Assembly: GCA_016806145.1 (NCBI GenBank)
Contig: CP063166.1
Coordinates: forward strand, 1,860,001-1,924,000
From: Variovorax paradoxus
GTDB lineage: Bacteria > Pseudomonadota > Gammaproteobacteria > Burkholderiales > Burkholderiaceae_C
Length of the DNA: 64,000 nt
Reading direction: 5' to 3'
In this document: positions 51,401-57,781 of the stretch, in pieces
Layout of the letters: the number at the start of each line of letters is the position of its first letter
Numbering within the stretch: position 1 is the first letter of the stretch
Translations under genes and position numbers: made by a program
Notes under the pieces: model-generated
Seen by the model: the letters and a program-made list of their open reading frames with translations, nothing else
Database searches by the model: none
Told to the model about the DNA's origin: nothing

Positions 51401-54400
51401 GATCGGCAGCCTGTCCACATCGACGTCGACCGGCTTGAGCACCGCGACGAGCAGCATCGATAGCCTGTCGACCTCGACGTCGACTGGCTTGAGCACGGCA
51501 ACGAGTTCGATCGGCAGCCTGTCTACATCGACGTCGACCGGCTTGAGCACGGCGACGAGCAGCATCGGCAGTTTGTCGACCTCCACGTCGACGGGGCTTA
51601 GCACTGCGACAAGCTCCATCGGTAGCCTGTCCACCTCGACCTCCACGGGCCTGAGCACCGCGACCAGCAGTATCGACAGCTTGTCGACCTCGACGTCGAC
51701 TGGCCTCAGCACTGCAACGAGCTCCATTGGCAGCCTGTCGACGTCGACCTCGACAGGTCTGAGCACCGCGACCAGCAGCATCGACAGCTTGTCAACATCG
51801 ACTTCGACTGGCCTCAGCACGGCAACTAGCTCGATCGGCAGCCTGTCGACCTCCACGTCGACGGGTCTAAGCACCGCGACGAGCAGCATCGGCAGCCTGT
51901 CCACTTCGACGTCAACTGGCCTCAGTACGGCCGCGAGCAGCATTGGCAGCCTCTCGACCTCTACGTCCACTGGCTTGAGCACGGCGACGAGTTCGATCGG
52001 CAGCCTCTCGACCTCCACGTCGACTGGACTGAGTACGGCAACGAGCTCTATCGACAGCCTGTCGACTTCGACCTCCACGGGGTTGAGCACGGCAACGAGC
52101 TCGATCGGCAGCCTGTCGACTTCCACGTCGACCGGTCTGAGCACCGCGACGAGCAGCATCGATAGCCTGTCGACTTCGACGTCGACTGGCTTGAGCACGG
52201 CAACGAGCTCCATCGGTAGCCTCTCGACGTCGACCTCGACAGGTCTGAGCACGGCAACAAGCTCCATCGGCAGCCTGTCGACCTCCACGTCGACGGGTCT
52301 GAGCACCGCCACGAGCAGCATTGGCAGCCTGTCGACGTCTACGTCGACCGGTTTGAGCACAGCAACGAGTTCGATCGGCAGCCTATCCACGTCGACCTCG
52401 ACGGGCCTGAGCACCGCAACCAGCAGCATCGATAGCCTGTCGACGTCCACGTCGACCGGTTTGAGCACGGCAACGAGCTCGATCGGCAGCCTGTCCACCT
52501 CGACTTCGACGGGCCTGAGCACCGCGACCAGCAGCATCGACAGCCTGTCAACTTCGACCTCGACTGGCTTGAGCACGGCCACCAGCGGCATCGACAGCCT
52601 GTCGACCTCGACATCGACGGGCCTGAGCACCGCCACGAGCTCGATTGGCAGCCTGTCCACATCGACGTCGACCGGCTTGAGCACGGCGACCAGCAGCATC
52701 GACAGCCTCTCGACTTCGACGTCGACCGGCCTGAGCACGGCAACGAGCTCGATCGGTAGCCTGTCCACATCGACATCGACCGGCCTGAGCACCGCCACCA
52801 GCGCTATCGGTAGCCTGTCGACTTCGACCTCAACGGGCTTGAGCACTGCGACGAGTTCTATCGGCAGCCTCTCGACCTCGACGTCTACCGGCCTCAGCAC
52901 GGCGACGAGTTCGATCGGTAGCTTGTCCACCTCGACCTCGACAGGCCTGAGCACCGCCACGAGCAGCATCGATAGCCTGTCCACGTCCACTTCGACGGGC
53001 CTGAGCACAGCGACCAGCAGCATCGGCAGCCTCTCGACCTCGACGTCCACCGGCTTGAGTACGGCCACGAGCTCCATCGGCAGCTTGTCGACTTCGACCT
53101 CCACGGGTCTGAGCACCGCGACCAGCAGCATCGGCAGCCTCTCGACCTCCACCTCGACCGGTTTGAGCACAGCGACAAGCTCCATAGGTAGTTTGTCCAC
53201 CTCAACCTCCACGGGTCTGAGCACTGCAACGAGCAGCATCGACAGTCTCTCGACCTCGACGTCTACTGGCCTCAGCACGGCAACGAGCTCCATCGGCAGC
53301 TTGTCGACCTCGACGTCGACTGGCCTGAGCACTGCGACAAGTTCGATTGGCAGCCTGTCCACATCAACCTCGACCGGTCTGAGCACGGCTACGAGCAGCA
53401 TCGGCAGCCTCTCGACCTCGACGTCGACCGGCCTCAGCACGGCGACGAGTTCGATCGGCAGCTTGTCCACGTCTACCTCGACGGGCCTGAGCACCGCCAC
53501 GAGCAGCATCGGCAGCCTTTCGACTTCCACGTCGACTGGCTTGAGCACGGCCACGAGCTCCATTGGTAGCTTGTCGACTTCGACCTCCACGGGCCTGAGC
53601 ACCGCGACCAGCAGCATCGGCAGCCTGTCAACCTCGACCTCCACGGGTCTGAGCACCGCGACGAGCAACATCGACAGCCTCTCGACCTCGACCTCGACCG
53701 GCCTGAGCACGGCGACCAGCTCCATCGGCAGCCTGTCCGTCGGCCTGAGCACCGTGAGCAGCGGCATCGGCAGCCTGTCGATCGGCCTGAGCACGACGAA
53801 CAGCACCGTGAGCAGCCTGTCGACATCCACCTCGAGCGGGCTGAGCACGGCGACGAGCAGCATCAACAGCCTGTCGACATCCACCTCGAGCGGCCTGAGC
53901 ACGGCAACGAGCAGCATCAACAGCCTGTCGACGTCCACCTCGAGCGGCCTTAGCACGGCAACGAGCAGCATCAACAGCCTGTCGACATCCACGTCGAGCG
54001 GGCTGAGCACGGCGACCAGCAGCATCAACAGCCTGTCGACCTCCACCTCGACCGGTCTGAGCACGGCCACGAGCAGCATCGGCAGCCTGTCGACCGGCCT
54101 GAGCACCGCGACCAGCAATATCGGCAGCCTGTCGTCGGGCCTGAGCACGACGAACAGCAACGTCTCCAGCCTGTCGACCTCGACCTCGACCGGCCTGAGT
54201 ACCGTCACCAGCGGCCTCGGCAGCCTGTCGAGCGGGCTGAGCACGACGAACAGCAACCTCAGCAGCCTGTCGACGAGCATCAGCGGGTCGGTCAGCGGCA
54301 TCGGCAGCCTGTCGACGGGGTTGAGCACCACCAACAGCACCGTCACCAACATCTACAACAACGGCACGAAGTACTTCCACGCCAATTCGACGGCAGGCGA

Positions 54401-55397
54401 CTCGCAGGCCATCGGCCAGGAGTCGGTGGCGATCGGACCGCAATCGGTCGCGAGCGGCGCGAACTCCTTCGCCGCGGGCAACGGCGCGAAGGCGACGGCC
54501 GACGGCGCGGTGGCGGTGGGCTTCGGGGCGCAGGCCACGGGCACCAACGCGATCGCGATCGGTACCGGGGCACTGGCCACCGGCTCGCAGGCGATCGGTG
54601 CGGACTCGCGCGCCGGCAACGGCGGCGTGGCCCTGGGCGACAGGGCGGATGCGGGCGGCACGGTGGCGAGCCAGGTGCCGAACGTCTCCAAGGGCACGGC
54701 CATCGGCTTCGGCGCGGTGGTCCAGCAGACCGGCGGCGTGGCCCTGGGCTCGGGCTCGAAGTCGACCACGGGCGCGGGCGTGGCCGGCTACGTGCCAGGC
54801 AGCGCCAACGCGGCGCAGGAGGCGGCGATCAAGGCCACCACCAGCACGCAGGGCGCGGTGTCGGTGGGCGATGCGGCCAATGGCCAGTTCCGCCAGATCA
54901 CCGGCGTGGCCGCGGGCTCGGCCGACAGCGACGCCACCAACGTGGCGCAGCTCAAGGCGGCGTCGGCGGCATCGAAGGCCAGCAGCGTGCAGTACGACAC
55001 CAACCCCGACGGGTCGGTCAACTACAACCAGATCACGCTGGGCGCCGGCCAGGCGCCGGGCGGCACGCGCATCGGCAACGTGGCGCCGGGCATCCTGCCG
55101 GGCGACGCGGTCAACGTGCAGCAGTTGAACGACGTGCGCAACCAGATCGGCGACGTGGCGCGCGTCGCCTACTCGGGCACGGCGATGGCGTTCGCGATGT
55201 CGGGCACCTACCTGCCGACGCTCTACCCGGGCGAGAAGACCGTGGGCGTGGGCCTGGGCAGCTACAAGGGCTACAGCGCGGTGGCGCTGACCTTCAAGGC
55301 GCTGTCGGACGACGGCAAGATGTCGTGGGGCGCGGGCCTCTCGACCACGGGCAAGGAATGGGGCATCAACGCCGGCATCGGCTGGAAGTGGAAGTAG
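45447..55397 (+). CDS. Giant trimeric autotransporter adhesin (type Vc, YadA-like)
   Basis: The 3,316-residue protein has an ESPR signal (SIWNESLGAWVAASE, hydrophobic part to about residue 55). A YadA-type left-handed beta-roll head covers ~120-818 (repeats such as NALAIGGNDG, TAIAIGANAVA, GAVAIGD) and a neck ~840-870 (RRITNVADGAALQDAVTVAQ). A stalk of ~2,100 residues (to ~2965) is built mainly from the 18-mer GLSTATSSIGSLSTSTST. A second head (~2970-3140), neck (ITGVAAGSADSDATNVAQL) and YadA anchor follow, ending GINAGIGWKWK. Such proteins trimerise and mediate adhesion or autoagglutination. The stalk is about two-thirds Ser/Thr, an obvious O-glycosylation target given the flanking transferase-like genes. 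A terminator follows 31 bases after the stop. Confidence 0.95.
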   Translation: MNKSYRSIWNESLGAWVAASEITSARGKRSSSAAVISGAVLSVALASFGLMGSANAYIVGPPNGACNTGANTGPDGKAYPATVDPVDGSGVYSTVVGGCSANGGGFLGVTMFGSFTTARGKGSSMFGMGSTAGQYASAFGLQANAFGIASIAMGQNALAASNNNIAIGAGANAAAISAGTAIAIGANAVASSSTTVGDSLAIGTGAKATAQDAVAIGGQANASGTNALAIGGNDGGASGTNSSAIGVGSNATSNYATAVGAGATASGTGATAIGASSTAAARALGNNSVAIGGQAVVGSAADAGIAIGLNANAQSNATLALGSGASVGAGADSGIAIGANASATNKTNNLAVGAGAKANGGGATAIGAGANAAFGNDMAFGTNAMARGDASSLAPSTAFGNNANAWGGSSTAFGVFAQAWGKTSVAFGYSSNAGAENALAVGTLANAYGNRSTAIGAGATATGDFSSALGRTASATAAGALALGTNSVGGASAAAADAIAIGGQSSVVAAATSGIALGRGAIVNGAFGIAQGDGVVSGATGQNVAIGASGTTANAGTAAGGAVAIGRGQKATGDGAVAIGDPNVSNGTGAVTMGANNTAAGSLDGATAASGVVAIGNANNAIGQGSVALGNKSSASAAGTLAVGDAASASAANAIGVGTGANAAAAAAVAIGQSALASGNASVALGSGARSIADGAIAIGKNAAIGSNTDVNAIAIGTNANSWGGSIALGTGASADQIGTSAQNASIAIGGNATTDDRTTRSIAIGNGAVVKSADLSVTDAAIAFGANAVALGSNAVSMGTGANAAYASSVALGAGSVTGAKGPTGTGFLTGTAAPASEVSVGSSSALRRITNVADGAALQDAVTVAQLSTGMSTTASSIGSLSTSTSTGLSTATSSIGSLSSGLSTTNSRVSSLSTSTSTGLSTAASSIGSLSTSTSTGLSTATSSIGSLSTSTSTGLSTATSSIGSLSSGLSTTNSSVSSLSTSTSTGLSTATSSIGSLSTSTSTGLSTTNSSVSSLSTSTSTGLSTATSSIGSLSTSTSTGLSTATSSIGSLSTSTSTGLSTANSRIDGLSTGLSTTTSSIGSLSSGLSTTNSSVSSLSTSSSTGLSTATSSIGSLSTSTSTGLSTATSSIGSLSTSTSTGLSTATSSIGSLSTSTSTGLSTATSSIGSLSTSTSTGLSTATSSIGSLSTSASTGLSTATSSIGSLSSGLSTTNSSVSSLSTSTSTGLSTATSSIGSLSTSTSTGLSTATSSIGSLSTSTSTGLSTATSSIGSLSTSTSTGLSTATSSIGSLSTSTSTGLSTANSRIDGLSTGLSTTTSSIGSLSSGLSTTNSSVSSLSTSSSTGLSTATSSIGSLSTSTSTGLSTATSSIGSLSTSTSTGLSTATSSIDSLSTSTSTGLSTATSSIGSLSTSTSTGLSTATSSISSLSTSTSTGLSTATSSIGSLSTSTSTGLSTATSSIGSLSTSTSTGLSTAASSIGSLSTSTSTGLSTATSSIVSLSTSTSTGLSTATSSIDSLSTSTSTGLSTATSSIGSLSTSTSTGLSTATSSIDSLSTSTSTGLSTATSSIGSLSTSTSTGLSTATSSIGSLSTSTSTGLSTATSSIGSLSTSTSTGLSTATSSIGSLSTSTSTGLSTATSSIGSLSTSTSTGLSTATSSIGSLSTSASTGLSTATSSIDSLSTSTSTGLSTATSSIGSLSTSTSTGLSTATSSIGSLSTSTSTGLSTATSSIDSLSTSTSTGLSTATSSIGSLSTSTSTGLSTATSSIDSLSTSTSTGLSTATSSIGSLSTSTSTGLSTATSSIDSLSTSTSTGLSTATSSIGSLSTSTSTGLSTATSSIDSLSTSTSTGLSTATSSISSLSTSTSTGLSTATSSIGSLSTSTSTGLSTATSSIGSLSTSTSTGLSTATSSIGSLSTSTSTGLSTATSSIDSLSTSTSTGLSTATSSIGSLSTSTSTGLSTATSSIYSLSTSTSTGLSTATSSIGSLSTSTSTGLSTATSSIDSLSTSTSTGLSTATSSIGSLSTSTSTGLSTATSSIGSLSTSTSTGLSTATSSIGSLSTSTSTGLSTATSSIDSLSTSTSTGLSTATSSIGSLSTSTSTGLSTATSSIDSLSTSTSTGLSTATSSIGSLSTSTSTGLSTATSSIGSLSTSTSTGLSTAASSIGSLSTSTSTGLSTATSSIGSLSTSTSTGLSTATSSIDSLSTSTSTGLSTATSSIGSLSTSTSTGLSTATSSIDSLSTSTSTGLSTATSSIGSLSTSTSTGLSTATSSIGSLSTSTSTGLSTATSSIGSLSTSTSTGLSTATSSIGSLSTSTSTGLSTATSSIDSLSTSTSTGLSTATSSIGSLSTSTSTGLSTATSSIDSLSTSTSTGLSTATSGIDSLSTSTSTGLSTATSSIGSLSTSTSTGLSTATSSIDSLSTSTSTGLSTATSSIGSLSTSTSTGLSTATSAIGSLSTSTSTGLSTATSSIGSLSTSTSTGLSTATSSIGSLSTSTSTGLSTATSSIDSLSTSTSTGLSTATSSIGSLSTSTSTGLSTATSSIGSLSTSTSTGLSTATSSIGSLSTSTSTGLSTATSSIGSLSTSTSTGLSTATSSIDSLSTSTSTGLSTATSSIGSLSTSTSTGLSTATSSIGSLSTSTSTGLSTATSSIGSLSTSTSTGLSTATSSIGSLSTSTSTGLSTATSSIGSLSTSTSTGLSTATSSIGSLSTSTSTGLSTATSSIGSLSTSTSTGLSTATSNIDSLSTSTSTGLSTATSSIGSLSVGLSTVSSGIGSLSIGLSTTNSTVSSLSTSTSSGLSTATSSINSLSTSTSSGLSTATSSINSLSTSTSSGLSTATSSINSLSTSTSSGLSTATSSINSLSTSTSTGLSTATSSIGSLSTGLSTATSNIGSLSSGLSTTNSNVSSLSTSTSTGLSTVTSGLGSLSSGLSTTNSNLSSLSTSISGSVSGIGSLSTGLSTTNSTVTNIYNNGTKYFHANSTAGDSQAIGQESVAIGPQSVASGANSFAAGNGAKATADGAVAVGFGAQATGTNAIAIGTGALATGSQAIGADSRAGNGGVALGDRADAGGTVASQVPNVSKGTAIGFGAVVQQTGGVALGSGSKSTTGAGVAGYVPGSANAAQEAAIKATTSTQGAVSVGDAANGQFRQITGVAAGSADSDATNVAQLKAASAASKASSVQYDTNPDGSVNYNQITLGAGQAPGGTRIGNVAPGILPGDAVNVQQLNDVRNQIGDVARVAYSGTAMAFAMSGTYLPTLYPGEKTVGVGLGSYKGYSAVALTFKALSDDGKMSWGAGLSTTGKEWGINAGIGWKWK
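45815..47900 (+). repeat. YadA-type head repeats
   Basis: This region has tandem degenerate 14-16-residue repeats with the core A-(I/V)-A-I-G-x2-A-x-A, e.g. NNIAIGAGANAAAI, DAVAIGGQANASG and NSVAIGGQAVVGSA. They form the left-handed beta-roll of TAA heads, usually the host- or surface-binding part. The unit length is uneven, with occasional insertions of 5-10 residues. Confidence 0.85.
48632..49491 (+). repeat. 720-bp segmental duplication inside the stalk
   Basis: The block around GLSTANSRIDGLSTGLSTTT plus GLSTTNSSVSSLSTSSSTG at 48632-48771 recurs at 49352-49491, offset by exactly 720 bp (240 residues). The rare RIDG motif occurs only in these two blocks. The copies differ at scattered synonymous sites, so the duplication is not very recent. 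Confidence 0.8.
53820..54035 (+). repeat. Four near-identical 54-bp units (INSL type)
   Basis: Units at 53820-53873, 53874-53927, 53928-53981 and 53982-54035 encode STSTSSGLSTATSSINSL with only a few base differences. They are much more alike than the main array units, which suggests recent amplification. They lie close to the C-terminal end of the stalk. Confidence 0.85.
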
Positions 55398-55428
55398 GCC
55401 ACAGGGAGAGAAAAAAGCCCCATGGGAA

Positions 55429-55464
55429 GGCTCCCGCGCCAGGGGTGCGGGAGCCCCCTTTTTT
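55429..55464 (+). terminator. Intrinsic terminator of the giant adhesin
   Basis: A 9-bp stem GGCTCCCGC/GCGGGAGCC (55429-55437 with 55447-55455) has a 9-base loop and is followed by CCC and six T residues. Six A residues (55411-55416) precede the stem. It separates the adhesin from the downstream DUF2827 pair, whose first ATG is only 19 bases further on. Read-through or a promoter inside the 3' end of the adhesin must therefore supply those genes. Confidence 0.85.
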
Positions 55465-55482
55465 GAGGGACACTCATCGTCC

Positions 55483-56628
55483 ATGCGCATCGGTATCTCG
55501 GTCCTCACCCACGCCGGCCAGAACATCTGGGAGAACGGCATGGGGCAGAACGTGCTGTTCCTGGCCCGGCTGCTGCAGCAGATCCCCTTCGTCGAATCGG
55601 TCACGCTGATCGACGCGGGCGACCAGTCGGCGATGCCGCCGCAGGTCGACCTCGCGGCGCGCGGGCTCGCGATCGGCCGGGCGCGCGAGCTCACCGATGC
55701 GCTCGACGTGGTGTTCGAGATGGCGGGCGCGCTCGAGGTCTCGTGGCTGTCGTACTTCCGCGCGCGCGGCGGGCGCGTGGTGTTCCATTGCGTGGGCCAG
55801 CCCTTCGTGTCGCTGGCCGAGCCGATCGTGTTCTCCGACAAGGGCCACTTCAGCCGGCCCGACCGCTGCGACGAGGTCTGGCTGCTGCCCAAGGACGAAA
55901 CCTTCGCGCCGATGATGCGCGTGTACAACCGCTGCCCGGTGAACGTGGTGCCCTACCTCTGGTCCCCCGAGTTCCTCGCGCAGCGCGTGGCCGAGGTCGA
56001 GGCGGCGGGTTTCCGCTTCGGCTACGCGCCGCGCACGGCCGAGCAGCCGGGCTTGCGGGTCGCGATCTTCGAGCCCAACATCTCGGTGGTGAAGGCCGGC
56101 ACCCTGCCGATGCTGATCTGCGACGGCGCCTACCGCGCCGACCCGAAGGCGGTGAACTGGATGCATGCGCTCAACACGCTGCACATGAAGGACCACCCGA
56201 CCATGCTCTATCTCGCGAACTCGCTCGACATCGTGCGCGAGCACAAGGCGATCTTCCATGGCCGGAACGACTTCGCGGGCTTCATGGTGCAGCATGCCGA
56301 CGCGGTGGTCTCGCACCAGTGGCAGAACGACCAGAACTACAGCTACCTCGACGCGCTCTACGGCAACTACCCGCTGGTGCACAACTCGCCCTGGCTGCGC
56401 GACGCGGGCTACTACTACCCGGGCTTCGAGGTCGGCGCGGGCGTCGAGCAGCTGCTGAACGCGGCGCGCCATCACGATGGGCAACTCGACGACTACAGGG
56501 CGCGCTCGCAACGCGTGTTCGACGCGCTCGATCCGCTGGCGCGCGCCAATGTCGAGGGCTATGCGCAGCGGCTGCTGCAGCTCGTGGGCGGCGACGCGAG
56601 CTTCCGCGTCGGAGGTGCCGCGCGATGA
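55483..56628 (+). CDS. DUF2827-family protein, copy 2 (GT-B-like)
   Basis: The 381-residue paralogue of copy 1 starts RIGISVLTHAGQNIWENGMG. It shares YLWSPEFLAQR, IFEPNISVVKAGTLPMLICD and, from residue 278, HQWQNDQNYSYLDALYGNYP followed by LVHNSPWLRDAGYYYP. It has no signal peptide. It starts 19 bases after the adhesin terminator and overlaps copy 3 by four bases (ATGA). The three copies are clearly divergent, suggesting different donors or acceptors, such as successive sugars of one glycan. A transferase function is inferred. Confidence 0.78.
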   Translation: MRIGISVLTHAGQNIWENGMGQNVLFLARLLQQIPFVESVTLIDAGDQSAMPPQVDLAARGLAIGRARELTDALDVVFEMAGALEVSWLSYFRARGGRVVFHCVGQPFVSLAEPIVFSDKGHFSRPDRCDEVWLLPKDETFAPMMRVYNRCPVNVVPYLWSPEFLAQRVAEVEAAGFRFGYAPRTAEQPGLRVAIFEPNISVVKAGTLPMLICDGAYRADPKAVNWMHALNTLHMKDHPTMLYLANSLDIVREHKAIFHGRNDFAGFMVQHADAVVSHQWQNDQNYSYLDALYGNYPLVHNSPWLRDAGYYYPGFEVGAGVEQLLNAARHHDGQLDDYRARSQRVFDALDPLARANVEGYAQRLLQLVGGDASFRVGGAAR

Positions 56629-57755
56629 ACGCCATGCCCGACAAGCTGCGCGTCGGCGTCTCGATCTTCATCCGCAAGGGCGAGCAGAGCCTGTGGGAGA
56701 ACGGCGTCTACCAGAACTGCCTGTTCCTCGTGATGCTGCTGCTGCGCTCGCCGCGCGTGGCCAGCACGGTGCTCGTGGCCGGCGGCGGCGACGGCGCGCC
56801 GGCCGATGCGGCCGGCTTCCTGGCCGATTCGCCGGTGCCGATCGTCGACATGGCGACCGCCGCGCAGGAACTCGACGTGATGATCGAGATGAGCGCCCAG
56901 CTCGGGCGCGACTGGGCCGTGGCCTTCCGCGAACGCGGCGGCAAGATCGTGTCGATGCGCGTGGGCAACGACTACGTGATCGACATCGAGCGCATGATCT
57001 TCGACAAGCCGCATGGCCTGCTGCTGACGCTCGCGCCCTACCACGAGGTCTGGACGCTGCCCGAGTACGAGGCCACCTGCAAACCCTATTTCGAGGCCGC
57101 GTTCCGCACGCCGGTGCGCCTGATGCCGCACCTGTGGAGCCCGATGGTGCTCGAGCGCGCCCTGGCGCGCAGCGGCGGCGGCAAGCCCTTCGCCTACGAG
57201 CCCGGACGCCGGCACTGGCGCGTGGCGATCTTCGAGCCCAACATCTGCATGGTGAAGACCAGCTTCATCCCGATGCTGGGCTGCGAGGCGGCGCACCGCG
57301 CGCAGCCCGACCTGATCGAGCGCCTGTGGGTCTACAACAGCTTCCACCTGCGCGAGAAGCCGCAGTTCGTCGGCTTCGCCCAGAGCCTGGACCTGGTGCA
57401 GCACGGGCTGGCCTCGTTCGAGGGGCGCTTCCCGGTCTACCAGGTGGTGCCGCCCAACGTCGACTGCGTGTTCGCGCACCACTGGGAGAACGGCCAGAAC
57501 TACCTCTACTACGAGGCGCTGTACGGCGGCTATCCGCTGGTGCACAACTCGCACCTGATCGGCGACTGCGGCTACCGCTACCAGGGCTTCGACTGCGAGG
57601 AGGGCGGCCGCGCGCTGCGGCGCGCCTTCGCCGAGCACGACGCCGACCTGCCCGGCTACCGCGAGCGCGCGCGGGCGCTGCTCGAGCGGCTCGATCCCGA
57701 GGGCGAGGAGAACGTGCGCATCTACACCGCCGCGATCGAGGCGCTCTACGCCTGA
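56625..57755 (+). CDS. DUF2827-family protein, copy 3 (GT-B-like)
   Basis: The 376-residue paralogue starts LRVGVSIFIRKGEQSLWENG. It shares HLWSPMVLERA, IFEPNICMVKTSFIPMLGCE and HHWENGQNYLYYEALYGGYP (HHWEN at 285-289) followed by LVHNSHLIGDCGYRYQ. Its ATG overlaps the copy 2 stop, so the two are translationally coupled. The next gene, for a small secreted protein, starts 26 bases after its stop, forming a likely three-gene unit downstream of the adhesin. Confidence 0.78.
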   Translation: MNAMPDKLRVGVSIFIRKGEQSLWENGVYQNCLFLVMLLLRSPRVASTVLVAGGGDGAPADAAGFLADSPVPIVDMATAAQELDVMIEMSAQLGRDWAVAFRERGGKIVSMRVGNDYVIDIERMIFDKPHGLLLTLAPYHEVWTLPEYEATCKPYFEAAFRTPVRLMPHLWSPMVLERALARSGGGKPFAYEPGRRHWRVAIFEPNICMVKTSFIPMLGCEAAHRAQPDLIERLWVYNSFHLREKPQFVGFAQSLDLVQHGLASFEGRFPVYQVVPPNVDCVFAHHWENGQNYLYYEALYGGYPLVHNSHLIGDCGYRYQGFDCEEGGRALRRAFAEHDADLPGYRERARALLERLDPEGEENVRIYTAAIEALYA

Positions 57756-57781
57756 ACGCGGCCGACTTCGGAACGACCCCC

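Larger units (their letters stand above)
48056..54340 (+). repeat. 54-bp tandem repeat array encoding 18-residue Ser/Thr-rich stalk
   Basis: About 100 copies of a 54-bp unit encode GLSTATSSI(G/D)SLSTSTST. From 49500 to 53712 the GCN-ACN-AGY anchor recurs exactly every 54 bases, giving 79 in-phase anchors without an indel. Amino acids are almost fixed while synonymous positions vary (Ser as AGC, AGT, TCG, TCC or TCT). The array is punctuated by short variants such as GLSTTNSSVSSLSTS and GLSTANSRIDGLSTG near 48.1-49.5 kb and by a mixed tail at 53.73-54.34 kb. Twelve of 18 residues are Ser or Thr. The array is prone to recombination and assembly error, so copy number in the genome may differ. 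Confidence 0.93.

Noticed and set aside
48056..54340. CRISPR array as an explanation of the tandem repeats
   Set aside because: Units are contiguous coding repeats without unique spacers, in frame over the whole array.
47864..54352. Two long minus-strand frames (1,161 and 1,000 codons) opposite the stalk repeats
   Set aside because: They mirror the 54-bp repeat. The sense strand has signal, heads, necks and anchor in one continuous frame, so the sense protein is the real one.
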